64,000 nt of DNA from SIG447 sp045577075 (GCA_045577075.1 JAZNHR010000025.1:86972-150971), one strand, 5' to 3'. Positions 17,687 to 30,285 are shown, counted from the stretch's first letter. The notes: generated by a model from the letters alone, not told the origin. Translations and numbers: made by a program.

Positions 17687-18445
17687 ATGAAAATATTTGT
17701 ATTCGATAAAAATGTGGTTCTCACGATGGCCTTAGCACTTTTGATTGCTGTGTCCCTCGTGCCCTTATCCATGGTGGCAAGCAGGTCCGCAGCCGGAAAA
17801 AATGCAGAGAGCCTGCCGCTTTATTCCGTGGAGACCGCAGAAAAAAAGGTGGCAGTTACCTTCAACGCCGCATGGGGTGCGGAAGATATTGACAGCATTT
17901 TGGAAACGCTGCAGGCATTTAATGCAAAGTGTACATTTTTCATCGTCGGCACATGGGCGGAAAAATACCCGGAAGCAGTCCATAAAATCAAGAATGCCGG
18001 GCATGAGATTGGGAGCCATTCCTATAATCATGGGCATTACGGGGAAATGACGGAAGCAGAAATGATGCAAGATATGGACAAAGCGGACGCTGCCTTACAA
18101 AGCATCACGGGGGAGACGACTCGACTGTTTCGTGCGCCCTACGGGGAATATACGGAGGAGGCTGTAAAAACGGTACGAAGCCGTGGGCAGTATATGATAC
18201 AATGGAATATTGATAGCCTGGACTATGCGGGAAAATCCACAGCGGAAATGGAAGCACGCATTCTGCCGCGTCTTCGTCCCGGCTCCATTATCCTGTTTCA
18301 CACCGGTACGGAACAGACGGCAGCGGCATTACCTGCACTTCTACACAAAATCAAAGAAGAAGGATATACATTTTCCACCGTCGGTGATTTAATGTATACA
18401 GAAGGATATACTATTAACCATGAAGGACGGCAGATCAAAGACTAA
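17687..18445 (+). CDS. Polysaccharide deacetylase, PdaB-like
   Basis: A 252-residue secreted CE4-fold enzyme anchored by an N-terminal hydrophobic helix (about residues 8-28). The NodB domain covers about 55-245: VAVTFNAAWGAED (motif 1, with Asn where classical enzymes have the first catalytic Asp), GHEIGSHSYNHGH (motif 2, metal histidines intact), RAPYGEYTE (motif 3), and a C-terminal SIILFHTG with catalytic-type His. The FxxxWG form of motif 1 is typical of the sporulation PdaB group that acts on spore cortex peptidoglycan. Start 17687 is supported by GGAGG at 5 bases. It is transcribed divergently from the AEC-pur operon; a TTGACA at 17566-17571 lacks a good -10, which would fit use of another sigma factor. 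Confidence 0.82.
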   Translation: MKIFVFDKNVVLTMALALLIAVSLVPLSMVASRSAAGKNAESLPLYSVETAEKKVAVTFNAAWGAEDIDSILETLQAFNAKCTFFIVGTWAEKYPEAVHKIKNAGHEIGSHSYNHGHYGEMTEAEMMQDMDKADAALQSITGETTRLFRAPYGEYTEEAVKTVRSRGQYMIQWNIDSLDYAGKSTAEMEARILPRLRPGSIILFHTGTEQTAAALPALLHKIKEEGYTFSTVGDLMYTEGYTINHEGRQIKD

Positions 18446-18554
18446 ACATAGGCGGTAAATCGCATTGCCACCATTTTTTTCTAAAAATTAAAACTAAATT
18501 TTTCTTGATTTTTCGGCAAATTCTAGAGCTTATATTATTTTTTCATAAAAAGTC

Positions 18555-18583
18555 TTGCATTTTTCTGGACGTAATGGTATAAT
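18555..18583 (+). promoter_or_regulatory. Promoter of the sugar-binding lipoprotein gene
   Basis: TTGCAT (18555-18560) and TATAAT (18578-18583), 17-base spacer, about 55 bases before the start codon. Confidence 0.8.
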
Positions 18584-18637
18584 GTATACGAAATTGGGAT
18601 GGAAAATCCTGCAAAAATTTTTTAGGAGGCGTTAAAA

Positions 18638-19969
18638 ATGAAAAAGGCACTTAGTATAGCTTTAGCCGCTGTTATGACATTAACGCTGGCTACAGGCTGT
18701 AAGAAGCAAAGCTCCACTGTTGACGAACAGGGAAGAACCAAGTTGCTCATCGGCTTGCCCGGCGGTGATGGTGTTACTGCAATGAAGGTTGTAGAAAACT
18801 TCAAAGCTGCAAATGCCGATAAGTACGTAATCACCACAGATGAAGGCGCATGGGGCGACTTCACGAAGAAGGTTAAGCTGCAGATTGTTGCAAAAGAAGA
18901 TGTAACTCCTGTTTTCTTCTCTGACTCCGAACAGATTATGTCTTTCGGTTCCCAGGGCGCAGCAGAAGACCTTAAGGGCTGGATTGACAGCACACTTGAT
19001 ACAGAAAAATACAATTCTGCTCTGTATGCTGTGACGGATACGTTTACAAATCCCGGCACAGAATACGTTTGGGGTGTTCCCCATGCAATGAACTCCGTTG
19101 CAATCATTTACAACAAGGATATCTTTGATGAAAAGGGCATTGCCTATCCCACAGATGACTGGACATGGCAGGAAATGCTTGACCTCGCTTCAAAGCTTAC
19201 CTTCGACCGCGATGGCGACGGCCAGACGGATGTTTGGGGCATTGACTACTACCATAACAATACACAGGGCTGGCTGCCGTTCATGGCTGCAGTGGGTGTA
19301 AGTCCCTATAAAGATAACTTCAGAAACTCCAACCTGGATGACCCGAAGGTTCTGGAAGCAATGCAGAAGATGCGTAGCTGTGTAGAAAACGGTTCCTTGA
19401 TTCCGGACTCTGACCGTCAGTCTCTGGGTGGTGCCGCAATGGCTTTTGCAGAAGGCAGAGTTGCCATGTCTCTTATAATGTATTCCTCCATTGCGCAGAT
19501 TAACACCTTTAACCCCGACCTTAACTACGATGCAGTTATCATGCCGATTGGCTGGAACGGCGAACGTACCTGCGTTTATGTACCGAACTGCTGGATGATT
19601 TACAGCGGCGCAGAAGATAACGTAAAGGCAGCTGCTAAGGATTGGCTTGCTTACTACCTTAGCGAAGAAGCACAGATGATTAACGCTACAGAATGCCCCT
19701 CCGGCTTCCCGGTTATGAAGGCTGCTCTGGATGTTGCGGGTAAAGACAAGAAGCCCGTTTCTACCGATGCTTTCTATAAGGGTATTGACGAGCATGGTAT
19801 GACCATTCTCGAAAACCCCGCATCTGCTACCTCTGTTCCCATTCTGAATGGTGTTGCTTCTGTTGCAAAGACTCCCGATAAGCATCCGGATCTTAAAGCA
19901 GCCATCATGGAAAGATATGAAAAGCATCAGGCCGAACTCGATTTCTACTACGAAAACCTCGGCCAGTAA
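18638..19969 (+). CDS. Family 1 extracellular solute-binding lipoprotein (sugar type)
   Basis: A 443-residue ABC-transporter substrate-binding protein. Signal peptide of about 20 residues with lipobox LATGC (lipid attachment at Cys21), then the two-lobe family 1 fold; FDRDGDGQTDVWGID near residue 190 matches the calcium-binding loop found in many sugar-binding proteins of Clostridia. AGGAGG lies 10 bases before ATG. It stands alone: strong promoter, perfect terminator, and no permease or ATPase next to it, so it must pair with membrane subunits encoded elsewhere. Its codons resemble those of the ribosomal genes, suggesting high expression. Substrate unknown, most likely a carbohydrate. Confidence 0.85.
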   Translation: MKKALSIALAAVMTLTLATGCKKQSSTVDEQGRTKLLIGLPGGDGVTAMKVVENFKAANADKYVITTDEGAWGDFTKKVKLQIVAKEDVTPVFFSDSEQIMSFGSQGAAEDLKGWIDSTLDTEKYNSALYAVTDTFTNPGTEYVWGVPHAMNSVAIIYNKDIFDEKGIAYPTDDWTWQEMLDLASKLTFDRDGDGQTDVWGIDYYHNNTQGWLPFMAAVGVSPYKDNFRNSNLDDPKVLEAMQKMRSCVENGSLIPDSDRQSLGGAAMAFAEGRVAMSLIMYSSIAQINTFNPDLNYDAVIMPIGWNGERTCVYVPNCWMIYSGAEDNVKAAAKDWLAYYLSEEAQMINATECPSGFPVMKAALDVAGKDKKPVSTDAFYKGIDEHGMTILENPASATSVPILNGVASVAKTPDKHPDLKAAIMERYEKHQAELDFYYENLGQ

Positions 19970-19986
19970 GTTTTAGCTTACACACC

Positions 19987-20015
19987 AAAGTCCCGCACAA
20001 ATGTGCGGGACTTTT
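19987..20015 (+). terminator. Intrinsic terminator
   Basis: Stem AAAGTCCCGCACA / TGTGCGGGACTTT with a 2-base nominal loop and a T-run, 17 bases after the solute-binding protein stop. Confidence 0.9.
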
Positions 20016-20126
20016 CATGTTGTATCAAAATAACGCTCGTTCCTTTCTCCCGAGGACACGCACAAACATATCTCTTTTCTCATAGAATAAAATATATTAT
20101 TTTATGCGGATGGAGGGGCAAGGGTC

Positions 20127-20822
20127 GTGTGGTTATATGTTTTAGAGTTGTTATTCCGGAATGTGTGTATGGTTTCCTACGTGAGCCAGCCGAGTTCGTT
20201 TCCGCGGCCGCTAACGACGGAGGAGGAAGAAACATATGCAAAACGGTGGGAAACCGGAGATGAGGAAGCCAGAAATATTTTAATAGAACACAATATGCGG
20301 CTAGTGGCACACGTGGTCAAGAAATACCAGTCAAGCGGCATGGATAATGACGACCTGATTTCCATCGGGACTGTGGGGCTTATCAAAGCTGTCAATACAT
20401 ATAACAGTGAGAAGAAAAGCAGGCTTGCCACCTATGCCGCCCGTTGTATTGAAAACGAAGTGCTGATGGTACTGCGTGCAAACCGTAAACTGCAAAATGA
20501 GGTTTCTTTACAAGAACCGATAGGTTTTGACAGAGAGGGAAATGAGGTGAGTCTTTTGGATATTTTGGACAGTACCGACGAGGACATTACAGAAAAACTG
20601 GACCTTAAATATCGAGTGAAAAAGCTCTACGACGCTATGCGGCAAACCCTGAGACCTCGGGAAAAACGGGTGCTTTGTATGCGGTACGGGCTTGGAAACT
20701 GCGAAGAGGAGACGCAGAAAGAAATTGCCAAAACCCTCGGCATTTCCCGTTCCTACGTCAGCCGTATCGAAAAGAAAGCCATGCAGAAGCTTATGGAAGC
20801 ATTAAAACCATTGGAAAGTTAA
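20127..20822 (+). CDS. sigK: RNA polymerase sigma factor SigK (late mother-cell sporulation)
   Basis: A 231-residue sigma-70 family factor. The N-terminus is hydrophobic followed by SSFPRPLTTEEEETYAKRWETGDEEARNILIEHNMRLV, the signature of SigK (close to SigE), then region 2 (DLISIGTVGLIKAVNTYN, LATYAARCIENEVLMVLR) and region 4 (LRPREKRVLCMRYGLG, TQKEIAKTLGISRSYVSRIEKKA). It would direct mother-cell genes late in sporulation, including coat genes. The short hydrophobic start suggests a pro-sequence that must be removed, as in Bacillus. GTG 20127 is used, with GGAGGGG upstream. The gene is intact, with no skin-like insertion. It is monocistronic and ends in a strong bidirectional terminator. 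Confidence 0.9.
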   Translation: MWLYVLELLFRNVCMVSYVSQPSSFPRPLTTEEEETYAKRWETGDEEARNILIEHNMRLVAHVVKKYQSSGMDNDDLISIGTVGLIKAVNTYNSEKKSRLATYAARCIENEVLMVLRANRKLQNEVSLQEPIGFDREGNEVSLLDILDSTDEDITEKLDLKYRVKKLYDAMRQTLRPREKRVLCMRYGLGNCEEETQKEIAKTLGISRSYVSRIEKKAMQKLMEALKPLES

Positions 20823-20859
20823 AAAGCAGGCATCGACAAAACTGTCGATGCCTGCTTTT
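20822..20859. terminator. Bidirectional intrinsic terminator
   Basis: Long perfect stem (arms AAAAGCAGGCATCGACA / TGTCGATGCCTGCTTTT, loop AAAC) between the convergent sigK and MGMT-like genes. Confidence 0.92.
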
Positions 20860-20881
20860 GTTAAGAATTAGTTTTTTCATA

Positions 20882-21202
20882 TCACAGTTTAGGTGCGGGA
20901 TTCCATCGGTAAACAGAAAGGTCAACTTTTCCATCTTCTACGTGCACGCCTTCCTCTCGCAGCAGGCTAATTTGTATATTTCCGCCGCCGAAAGCAAAAG
21001 CGGAAGAAACAGCACCTTCGCGGTTTACCACGCGGTGACAGGGAATGGAACCAGGGTCCGGGTTTACATGGAGGGCATAACCGACAACCCTTGCCCATCT
21101 GGGATTGCCGGCAAGGGCGGCAATTTGTCCATAGGTTGCCACCTTGCCTTTTGGAATACGCTGAACAATTTCGTAAATACGTGAAAAAACAGTTTTATGC
21201 AT
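20882..21202 (-). CDS. MGMT family DNA alkyltransferase-like protein
   Basis: A 106-residue protein made of only the DNA-binding/active-site domain of O6-alkylguanine-DNA alkyltransferase (VFSRIYEIVQRIPKGKVATYGQIAALAG; NPDPGSIPCHRVVN). The PCHRV cysteine that accepts the alkyl group is present near residue 55, unlike the alkyltransferase-like (ATL) proteins in which it is tryptophan. Short stand-alone forms are common in Bacillota and could either repair alkyl adducts directly or flag them for excision repair. It overlaps the 3' end of mutY by 8 bases, forming a two-gene DNA repair operon. Confidence 0.88.
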   Translation of the reverse strand: MHKTVFSRIYEIVQRIPKGKVATYGQIAALAGNPRWARVVGYALHVNPDPGSIPCHRVVNREGAVSSAFAFGGGNIQISLLREEGVHVEDGKVDLSVYRWNPAPKL

Positions 21203-22238
21203 TTTCTACCTCCAAAAACATACGAAAGGCCGTGGGCAGCGCAATTTCATTTTCTAAATCTTCCCGTTTTGCCCAAACAAACCGGTCCGTCATCTGGCGG
21301 CACGGAATAAAATAGCAAGTCATGTGCCATTCTACATGGGTAAAAATATGCACACGTTTTTGTGCGCGTATGGGAGCTTGCGGCATGAGTCCAAAGCCAG
21401 AGGCTTCGCTAACCGCCTCCCCCGCAGAAAGTGTGCCTTCTATGTTCGGAAACTCCCACAGTCCTGCCAAAAGACCGCTGCTACTCCGTTTCTGTACTGC
21501 AATTTTTTCCCCGACCATAAAAAAGAAAACTGTTTTTTCCTCTATGCGGCGTGCTTTCTTCGGCGTTTTTTTAGGCAGGGAAGAAGCAGTGCTGTGTTTT
21601 TTGGCGAGGCAAATGTCAGCAAGAGGACACACTGCGCACCGGGGGGATTTCGGGATACATACCATGGCACCAAGCTCCATGAGGCTCTGGGTAAAGTCGC
21701 CGCATCGGCCTTTGGGGTAAACCGCGCGGAGTGCTTCCGTTACTTCAGTTTTCACTGTCGGTAAATCGATGGGTGCGTCCGAATTGGTAATTCGTGCCGA
21801 AACGCGGAGCACATTGCCGTCTACTGCCGGTGTGGGCTGCTCAAAACAAATCGAGGAAATGGCACCAGCTGTATAGGCACCTACGCCGGGGAGTGCCAGA
21901 ATTTCTTTATAAGAAGAAGGAAACTTGCCGTCAAGTTCTGTCATGATTTTTTGCGCCGCCTTTTGCAGATTGCGGGCACGGCTGTAATATCCAAGTCCTT
22001 CCCATTGTTTCAGGACTGCATCTGTGTCTGCTGCGGCTAAGGCTGCAATGTCAGGGAAAGTTTCCACAAACCGTAGAAAATAGCCACGCGCCGCTTCCAC
22101 ACGGGTTTGTTGTAGCATGATTTCCGAGAGCCAAACACGATATGGAGTTTTATCCTCCCGCCAGGGAAGTGCCCGTGCGTTTTCGGAAAACCACGGCAAA
22201 AGGCGGGAAGGAAGTGCTTTGAATATGTTCGCTACCAT
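21195..22238 (-). CDS. mutY: A/G-specific adenine DNA glycosylase
   Basis: A 347-residue MutY that removes adenine mispaired with 8-oxoguanine. Visible are the helix-hairpin-helix LPGVGAYTAGAI, the catalytic Asp in VDGNVLRV, catalytic Glu in SEIMLQQTRVE, the 4Fe-4S motif C-x6-C-x2-C-x5-C (CIPKSPRCAVCPLADIC), and a C-terminal NUDIX-like 8-oxoG recognition domain (VGEKIAVQKRSSSGLLAGLWEFPNIEG). ATG 22238 is preceded by AAGGGG at 7 bases; earlier in-frame ATGs lie close to the transcription start. Promoter at 22282-22310, MGMT-like gene overlapping downstream. Confidence 0.94.
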   Translation of the reverse strand: MVANIFKALPSRLLPWFSENARALPWREDKTPYRVWLSEIMLQQTRVEAARGYFLRFVETFPDIAALAAADTDAVLKQWEGLGYYSRARNLQKAAQKIMTELDGKFPSSYKEILALPGVGAYTAGAISSICFEQPTPAVDGNVLRVSARITNSDAPIDLPTVKTEVTEALRAVYPKGRCGDFTQSLMELGAMVCIPKSPRCAVCPLADICLAKKHSTASSLPKKTPKKARRIEEKTVFFFMVGEKIAVQKRSSSGLLAGLWEFPNIEGTLSAGEAVSEASGFGLMPQAPIRAQKRVHIFTHVEWHMTCYFIPCRQMTDRFVWAKREDLENEIALPTAFRMFLEVENA

Positions 22239-22281
22239 TAAGAAGCCCCTTTCCGGAAAAAGCCTTTCCATAGTATAATGC

Positions 22282-22310
22282 AGTATATCATTTTTACTGC
22301 CGAAAGTCAA
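22282..22310 (-). promoter_or_regulatory. Promoter of mutY-MGMT
   Basis: TTGACT (22305-22310) and TATACT (22282-22287) on the minus strand, 17-base spacer. Confidence 0.8.
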
Positions 22311-22388
22311 GGGACAGAAAATGGATTCGGGGTACAAAGCAATAGTGCAATTTTTTATAAAAAAAGCAAAAAATATTCAATTTTATTC

Positions 22389-22417
22389 TTGACAAGCCCA
22401 AAAATTTGTGGTACAAT
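22389..22417 (+). promoter_or_regulatory. Promoter of rpoB-rpoC
   Basis: TTGACA (22389-22394) and TACAAT (22412-22417), 17-base spacer. It gives rpoB an independent promoter and a leader of about 135 bases; no rplJ-rplL genes lie upstream, where mutY is found in the opposite direction. Confidence 0.82.
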
Positions 22418-22436
22418 ACTAATCTGCATTATAAGA

Positions 22437-22511
22437 ATGGATAATTATGCATATTTGAAAGGACAAAGGTGTTGGATTTAACCGCAAAGAAGCGCGTTTT
22501 TTCCTTTCAAA
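22437..22511 (+). promoter_or_regulatory. Possible attenuator-like leader of rpoB
   Basis: The 22239-22560 gap between mutY and rpoB holds two divergent promoters and this leader. It contains a 14-codon open frame (22437-22481, ATG to TAA, ending Arg-Cys-Trp-Ile) whose stop overlaps a small hairpin (22480-22498, AACCGC / GCG-C-GTT) followed by a six-T run. Outer arms TTTGAAAGGA (22454-22463) and TCCTTTCAAA (22502-22511) can also pair. The stem is weak and the small frame has no clear SD. Confidence 0.35.
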
Positions 22512-22560
22512 TTCTGGCATTTTTTCAGAATATTTGTAATTTTAAAATGAGGTGAGATTT

Positions 22561-26307
<3,747 letters not shown>

Positions 26308-26389
26308 GACGTTTCCCAAAATGCAAGGGAATGTTTATCGGATGCGGCAAAAACTTGCTGCAATAATATAGAAAGGGACGGTGCGACAA

Positions 26390-29300
26390 ATGTTGGAATT
26401 TAATACGTTTGATGCCATACAGATTGGGCTGGCTTCACCGGAGAAAATCCGCGAGTGGTCCAGAGGAGAAGTAAAGAAGCCGGAAACAATCAACTATCGC
26501 ACACTCAAGCCTGAAAGGGATGGACTCTTTTGTGAGCGTATTTTCGGTCCGACAAAGGACTGGGAATGTCATTGCGGTAAATACAAGAGGATTCGTTTTA
26601 AAGGCATTGTCTGTGACCGATGCGGGGTTGAAGTTACCCGTGCGAAGGTACGCCGTGAAAGAATGGGTCACATTGAGCTTGCGGCACCTGTAAGCCATAT
26701 TTGGTACTTTAAGGGTAGCCCCAGCCGTCTGGCACTGATGCTGAATATTTCGCCCAGCGAAGTGGAAAAGGTTTTATACTTCGCCGCTTATATCGTTATT
26801 GACCCGGGCAAGGCATCAGAACTTGAAAAAACCCAGATTTTAACAGAAAAAGAATATAGAGAACTGCAGGAAAAGTACGGTGATGTTTTCCGCGCAGCCA
26901 TGGGTGCAGAAGCTATCCGCGAACTGCTTGCGGAAATTGACCTTGACCAGCTTGCAGAAGAACTGCGCGCAGAAGTGGAAGACGCACAGGGACAGAAGAA
27001 AATCCGTCTTGTAAAGCGACTGGAGGTTGTAGAGGCCTTCCGTTCTTCCGGCAATCGTCCCGAGTGGATGATTCTGGAAGCCATTCCCGTCATTCCGCCG
27101 GAAATCCGCCCGCTCGTACAGCTGGACGGCGGCCGTTTTGCGACCTCTGACCTCAATGACCTTTACCGTCGTGTCATTAACAGAAATAACCGTCTCAAGA
27201 GACTTTTAGATTTAAATGCACCGGATATTATTGTCCGGAACGAAAAGAGAATGCTGCAGGAAGCCGTTGACGCCCTTATCGATAACGGCCGCCGTGGAAG
27301 ACCTGTTACAGGCCCCGGTAACCGTGCACTGAAATCTCTTTCCGATATGCTTAAAGGTAAGCAGGGTCGCTTCCGTCAGAACCTTCTCGGTAAGCGTGTT
27401 GACTACTCCGGCCGTTCGGTTATCGTTGTCGGCCCGGAACTGAAGATTTATCAGTGTGGTCTCCCGAAGGAAATGGCGTTGGAGCTTTTCAAGCCCTTTG
27501 TTATGAAAAAGCTTGTCATGGGTGGATATGCCCATAACATAAAGAGTGCAAAGCGCATGGTAGAACGTGTTCGTTCCGAGGTTTGGGACGTTCTCGAGGA
27601 TGTCATCAAAGAACATCCCGTTCTCTTAAACCGTGCTCCTACCCTGCACAGACTCGGTATTCAGGCATTCGAACCCGTATTGGTTGAAGGCAGAGCCTTA
27701 AAACTTCATCCCCTCGTATGCTCCGCGTTTAACGCTGACTTCGACGGTGACCAGATGGCGGTACACGTACCCCTTTCTCCCGAAGCACAGAGCGAAGCAC
27801 GCTTCCTCATGCTGTCTGCCAACAACCTCTTAAAGCCCCAGGATGGTAAGCCTGTTACCACACCGACCCAGGACATGGTTTTGGGCAGCTATTACCTGAC
27901 GCTTGTCAAGGATGATGAGCCGGGCACAGGCAAGGCATTCTCGAACTTTGAGGAAGCAAAGCTTGCATATAACAACGGCGTTATCGGTCTGCACGCACCC
28001 ATTCGCGTTCGCAACGAAAAAGAAATTGACGGCGAAAAGGTGTCCGGCATTATCGAAACGACCGTAGGCCGCATCATCTTTAACGAAAATATTCCCCAGG
28101 ACCTTGGCTTTGTAGACCGTACAAAGGCCGAAAACGTGCTGAAGCTGGAAGTCGAATTCCTAGCAGGCAAGAGTGCACTTGGAAAAATTATCGATAAGTG
28201 CATTAAAAAGCACGGTATTACAGAAACTGCAATTCTTCTGGATAAAATTAAAGCAATGGGATATAAATACTCCACGAGAGGTGCTATCACCATTAGCGTT
28301 TCCGACATGAAGGTGCCGGAAGAAAAGAAGGATATTCTTTCAAATGCAGAAGTGGCAGTTGATAAGATTGAAGCCCAGTTCCGTCGCGGTATTTTAACAG
28401 ACGAAGAGCGCTACGCCGGTGTTATTAAAACCTGGGAAGGCGCAGTGTCCGACGTTACGGATGCCCTGATGAAAGGTCTCGATAAGTACAACCCGATTTA
28501 CATGATGGCTGACTCCGGTGCTCGTGGTAGCGTTAACCAGATTCGTCAGCTCGTCGGTATGCGCGGTCTTATGGCAGATACCCAGGGCCGTACCATCGAG
28601 GTTCCCATTCGTGCAAACTTCCGCGAAGGTCTGAACATTTTGGAATACTTTATTTCCACGCACGGTGCCCGTAAGGGTCTTGCCGATACGGCTATTCGTA
28701 CCGCTGACTCCGGATATCTTACAAGACGCCTTGTTGACGTCAGCCAGGATGTTATCATCCGCGAAGATGACTGTGGTACACACGAAGGCATCACGGTTTC
28801 TGCCATTAAAGACGGCAACGCAGTTATCGAGCCGCTTTACGAAAGACTTGTCGGCCGCGTACCCACCAAGGACGTTGTCCATCCCGAAACGGGCGAAGTA
28901 CTGGCAGAAGAAGGCAAGCTTATCAGCGAAGCCGCTGCCCATGCTATCGAAGATGCAGGCATCCTCGAAGTGGAAATCCGCAGCGTACTCCATTGCCATG
29001 CAAAAATCGGCGTCTGTGCAAAGTGCTACGGCGCAAACCTTGCAAGCGGCGACCGGGTAAACGTCGGCGAAGCGGTTGGTATTATTGCCGCCCAGTCCAT
29101 CGGTGAACCGGGTACACAGCTTACCATGAGAACGTTCCATACGGGCGGTGTTGCCGGTGGCGACATTACCCAGGGTCTTCCCCGTGTTGTTGAACTTTTC
29201 GAAGCCAGAACACCGAAGGGCCTTGCAGTTCTCTCTGAAAACGGCGGTACCGTTCACATTGATGAAACCAAGAAAAAACGTGAAATTACGATTACAGACG

Positions 29301-29938
29301 ATAAAGAAGGCGACAGCCGCACCTACCTCATCACCTACGGCTCTAAGCTTAAGGTGGCAGAGGGCGATGTAGTAAAGCCGGGCACAGCCCTTACCGAAGG
29401 CTCCTTGAATCCCCACGACCTTCTCCGTATCAGCGGCGCCGCGGCGGTACAGCAGTATATTATTCAGGAAGTACAGCGTGTATACCGTCAACAGGGTGTT
29501 GATATTTCCGATAAGCACATCGAGGTAATTGTTCGCCAGATGATGAAGAAGGTAAAGATTACCGAATCCGGCACCAGCGATTTCCTCATGGGTACGCTTG
29601 AGGATAGACTGACATTGGAAGAAATCTGCAAGAATGCAGAAGCGGAAGGCAAGGCCGCCCCGGAATACGAGGATATTCTTCTCGGTATTACCAAGGCATC
29701 CCTTGCAACCGATTCCTTCCTGTCCGCCGCTTCCTTCCAGGAAACCACCCGCGTTCTGACCGATGCGGCGATCAAAGGTAAGATTGACCCGCTGCTTGGT
29801 CTTAAGGAAAACGTTATTATCGGTAAGCTGATTCCGGCCGGTACCGGTATGGCAAGATACAGAGACGTATCCGTAGAGCCAAAGGCAGAAAACGATTTAT
29901 TTGACAGTATGGATGCAAATTATCTTGACATGCGCTAA
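26390..29938 (+). CDS. rpoC: RNA polymerase beta' subunit
   Basis: An 1182-residue beta' subunit. N-terminal zinc ribbon CHCG...CDRCGVEV near residues 60-80, active-site NADFDGDQMAVH near 450 that holds the catalytic magnesium, trigger-loop region near 910 (GIIAAQSIGEPGTQLTMRTFHTGG) and the second zinc cluster CHAKIGVCAKC. ATG 26390 fits the family start MLEFNTFDAIQIGLASPEKI and has a GGGACGG SD. A consensus promoter for the next transcript overlaps its last codons and stop. Confidence 0.98.
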   Translation: MLEFNTFDAIQIGLASPEKIREWSRGEVKKPETINYRTLKPERDGLFCERIFGPTKDWECHCGKYKRIRFKGIVCDRCGVEVTRAKVRRERMGHIELAAPVSHIWYFKGSPSRLALMLNISPSEVEKVLYFAAYIVIDPGKASELEKTQILTEKEYRELQEKYGDVFRAAMGAEAIRELLAEIDLDQLAEELRAEVEDAQGQKKIRLVKRLEVVEAFRSSGNRPEWMILEAIPVIPPEIRPLVQLDGGRFATSDLNDLYRRVINRNNRLKRLLDLNAPDIIVRNEKRMLQEAVDALIDNGRRGRPVTGPGNRALKSLSDMLKGKQGRFRQNLLGKRVDYSGRSVIVVGPELKIYQCGLPKEMALELFKPFVMKKLVMGGYAHNIKSAKRMVERVRSEVWDVLEDVIKEHPVLLNRAPTLHRLGIQAFEPVLVEGRALKLHPLVCSAFNADFDGDQMAVHVPLSPEAQSEARFLMLSANNLLKPQDGKPVTTPTQDMVLGSYYLTLVKDDEPGTGKAFSNFEEAKLAYNNGVIGLHAPIRVRNEKEIDGEKVSGIIETTVGRIIFNENIPQDLGFVDRTKAENVLKLEVEFLAGKSALGKIIDKCIKKHGITETAILLDKIKAMGYKYSTRGAITISVSDMKVPEEKKDILSNAEVAVDKIEAQFRRGILTDEERYAGVIKTWEGAVSDVTDALMKGLDKYNPIYMMADSGARGSVNQIRQLVGMRGLMADTQGRTIEVPIRANFREGLNILEYFISTHGARKGLADTAIRTADSGYLTRRLVDVSQDVIIREDDCGTHEGITVSAIKDGNAVIEPLYERLVGRVPTKDVVHPETGEVLAEEGKLISEAAAHAIEDAGILEVEIRSVLHCHAKIGVCAKCYGANLASGDRVNVGEAVGIIAAQSIGEPGTQLTMRTFHTGGVAGGDITQGLPRVVELFEARTPKGLAVLSENGGTVHIDETKKKREITITDDKEGDSRTYLITYGSKLKVAEGDVVKPGTALTEGSLNPHDLLRISGAAAVQQYIIQEVQRVYRQQGVDISDKHIEVIVRQMMKKVKITESGTSDFLMGTLEDRLTLEEICKNAEAEGKAAPEYEDILLGITKASLATDSFLSAASFQETTRVLTDAAIKGKIDPLLGLKENVIIGKLIPAGTGMARYRDVSVEPKAENDLFDSMDANYLDMR

Positions 29939-29953
29939 AATTTGTGATATAAT
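29925..29953 (+). promoter_or_regulatory. Promoter of the L7Ae-rpsL-rpsG unit, overlapping the rpoC stop
   Basis: TTGACA (29925-29930) lies inside the last rpoC codons and TATAAT (29948-29953) just after the stop, 17-base spacer. Confidence 0.8.
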
Positions 29954-30039
29954 TTCCGAATGTATGGGATAAAACCCGGAAATTCCCGTAAAAGCGGGCT
30001 TTGGCCTTTGCGTGGCAAAGGACAGAGAAGAGGAGAATT

Positions 30040-30285
30040 ATGTTAGACGAGCTAAAAACTGACAAAAAAATTGTTGGTTTTAAACAATCTTTGAAGGCTG
30101 TTCGGGCAGGGGAAGTAACGAAAGCATTCGTGTCCATGGATGCGGATGTGCACGTGTCCACCCCGTTTGTACATGCCTGCGAGGCACAGCATGTGCCTGT
30201 TGAATACTGCGAAAGCTGTAAAGTACTTGGCGAAGCCGCGGGTATTGATGTAGGTGCGGCGGTCGCAGTTTTGGTCAAATCGTAA
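30040..30285 (+). CDS. L7Ae family ribosomal protein-like RNA-binding protein
   Basis: An 81-residue YbxF-like protein of the L7Ae/L30e family that binds kink-turn RNA. Family features: IVGFKQSLKAVRAGEVTKAFVSMDADVHVSTPFVHACEAQHVPVEY and a C-terminal LGEAAGIDVGAAVAVLV. GAGGAG stands 4 bases before ATG 30040. Its place between rpoC and rpsL is the usual Bacillota position. The 86-base leader after its promoter contains two small hairpins (CCCG / CGGG at about 29984-29999 and CTTTG / CAAAG at about 30006-30020). Confidence 0.88.
   Translation: MLDELKTDKKIVGFKQSLKAVRAGEVTKAFVSMDADVHVSTPFVHACEAQHVPVEYCESCKVLGEAAGIDVGAAVAVLVKS

Noticed and set aside
20127..20822. Interrupted sigK (skin-type element)
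   Set aside because: The gene reads through from N-terminus to region 4 without a break.
28394..29518. 374-codon open frame antisense to rpoC
   Set aside because: Shadow of rpoC; no start signal and no domain resemblance.
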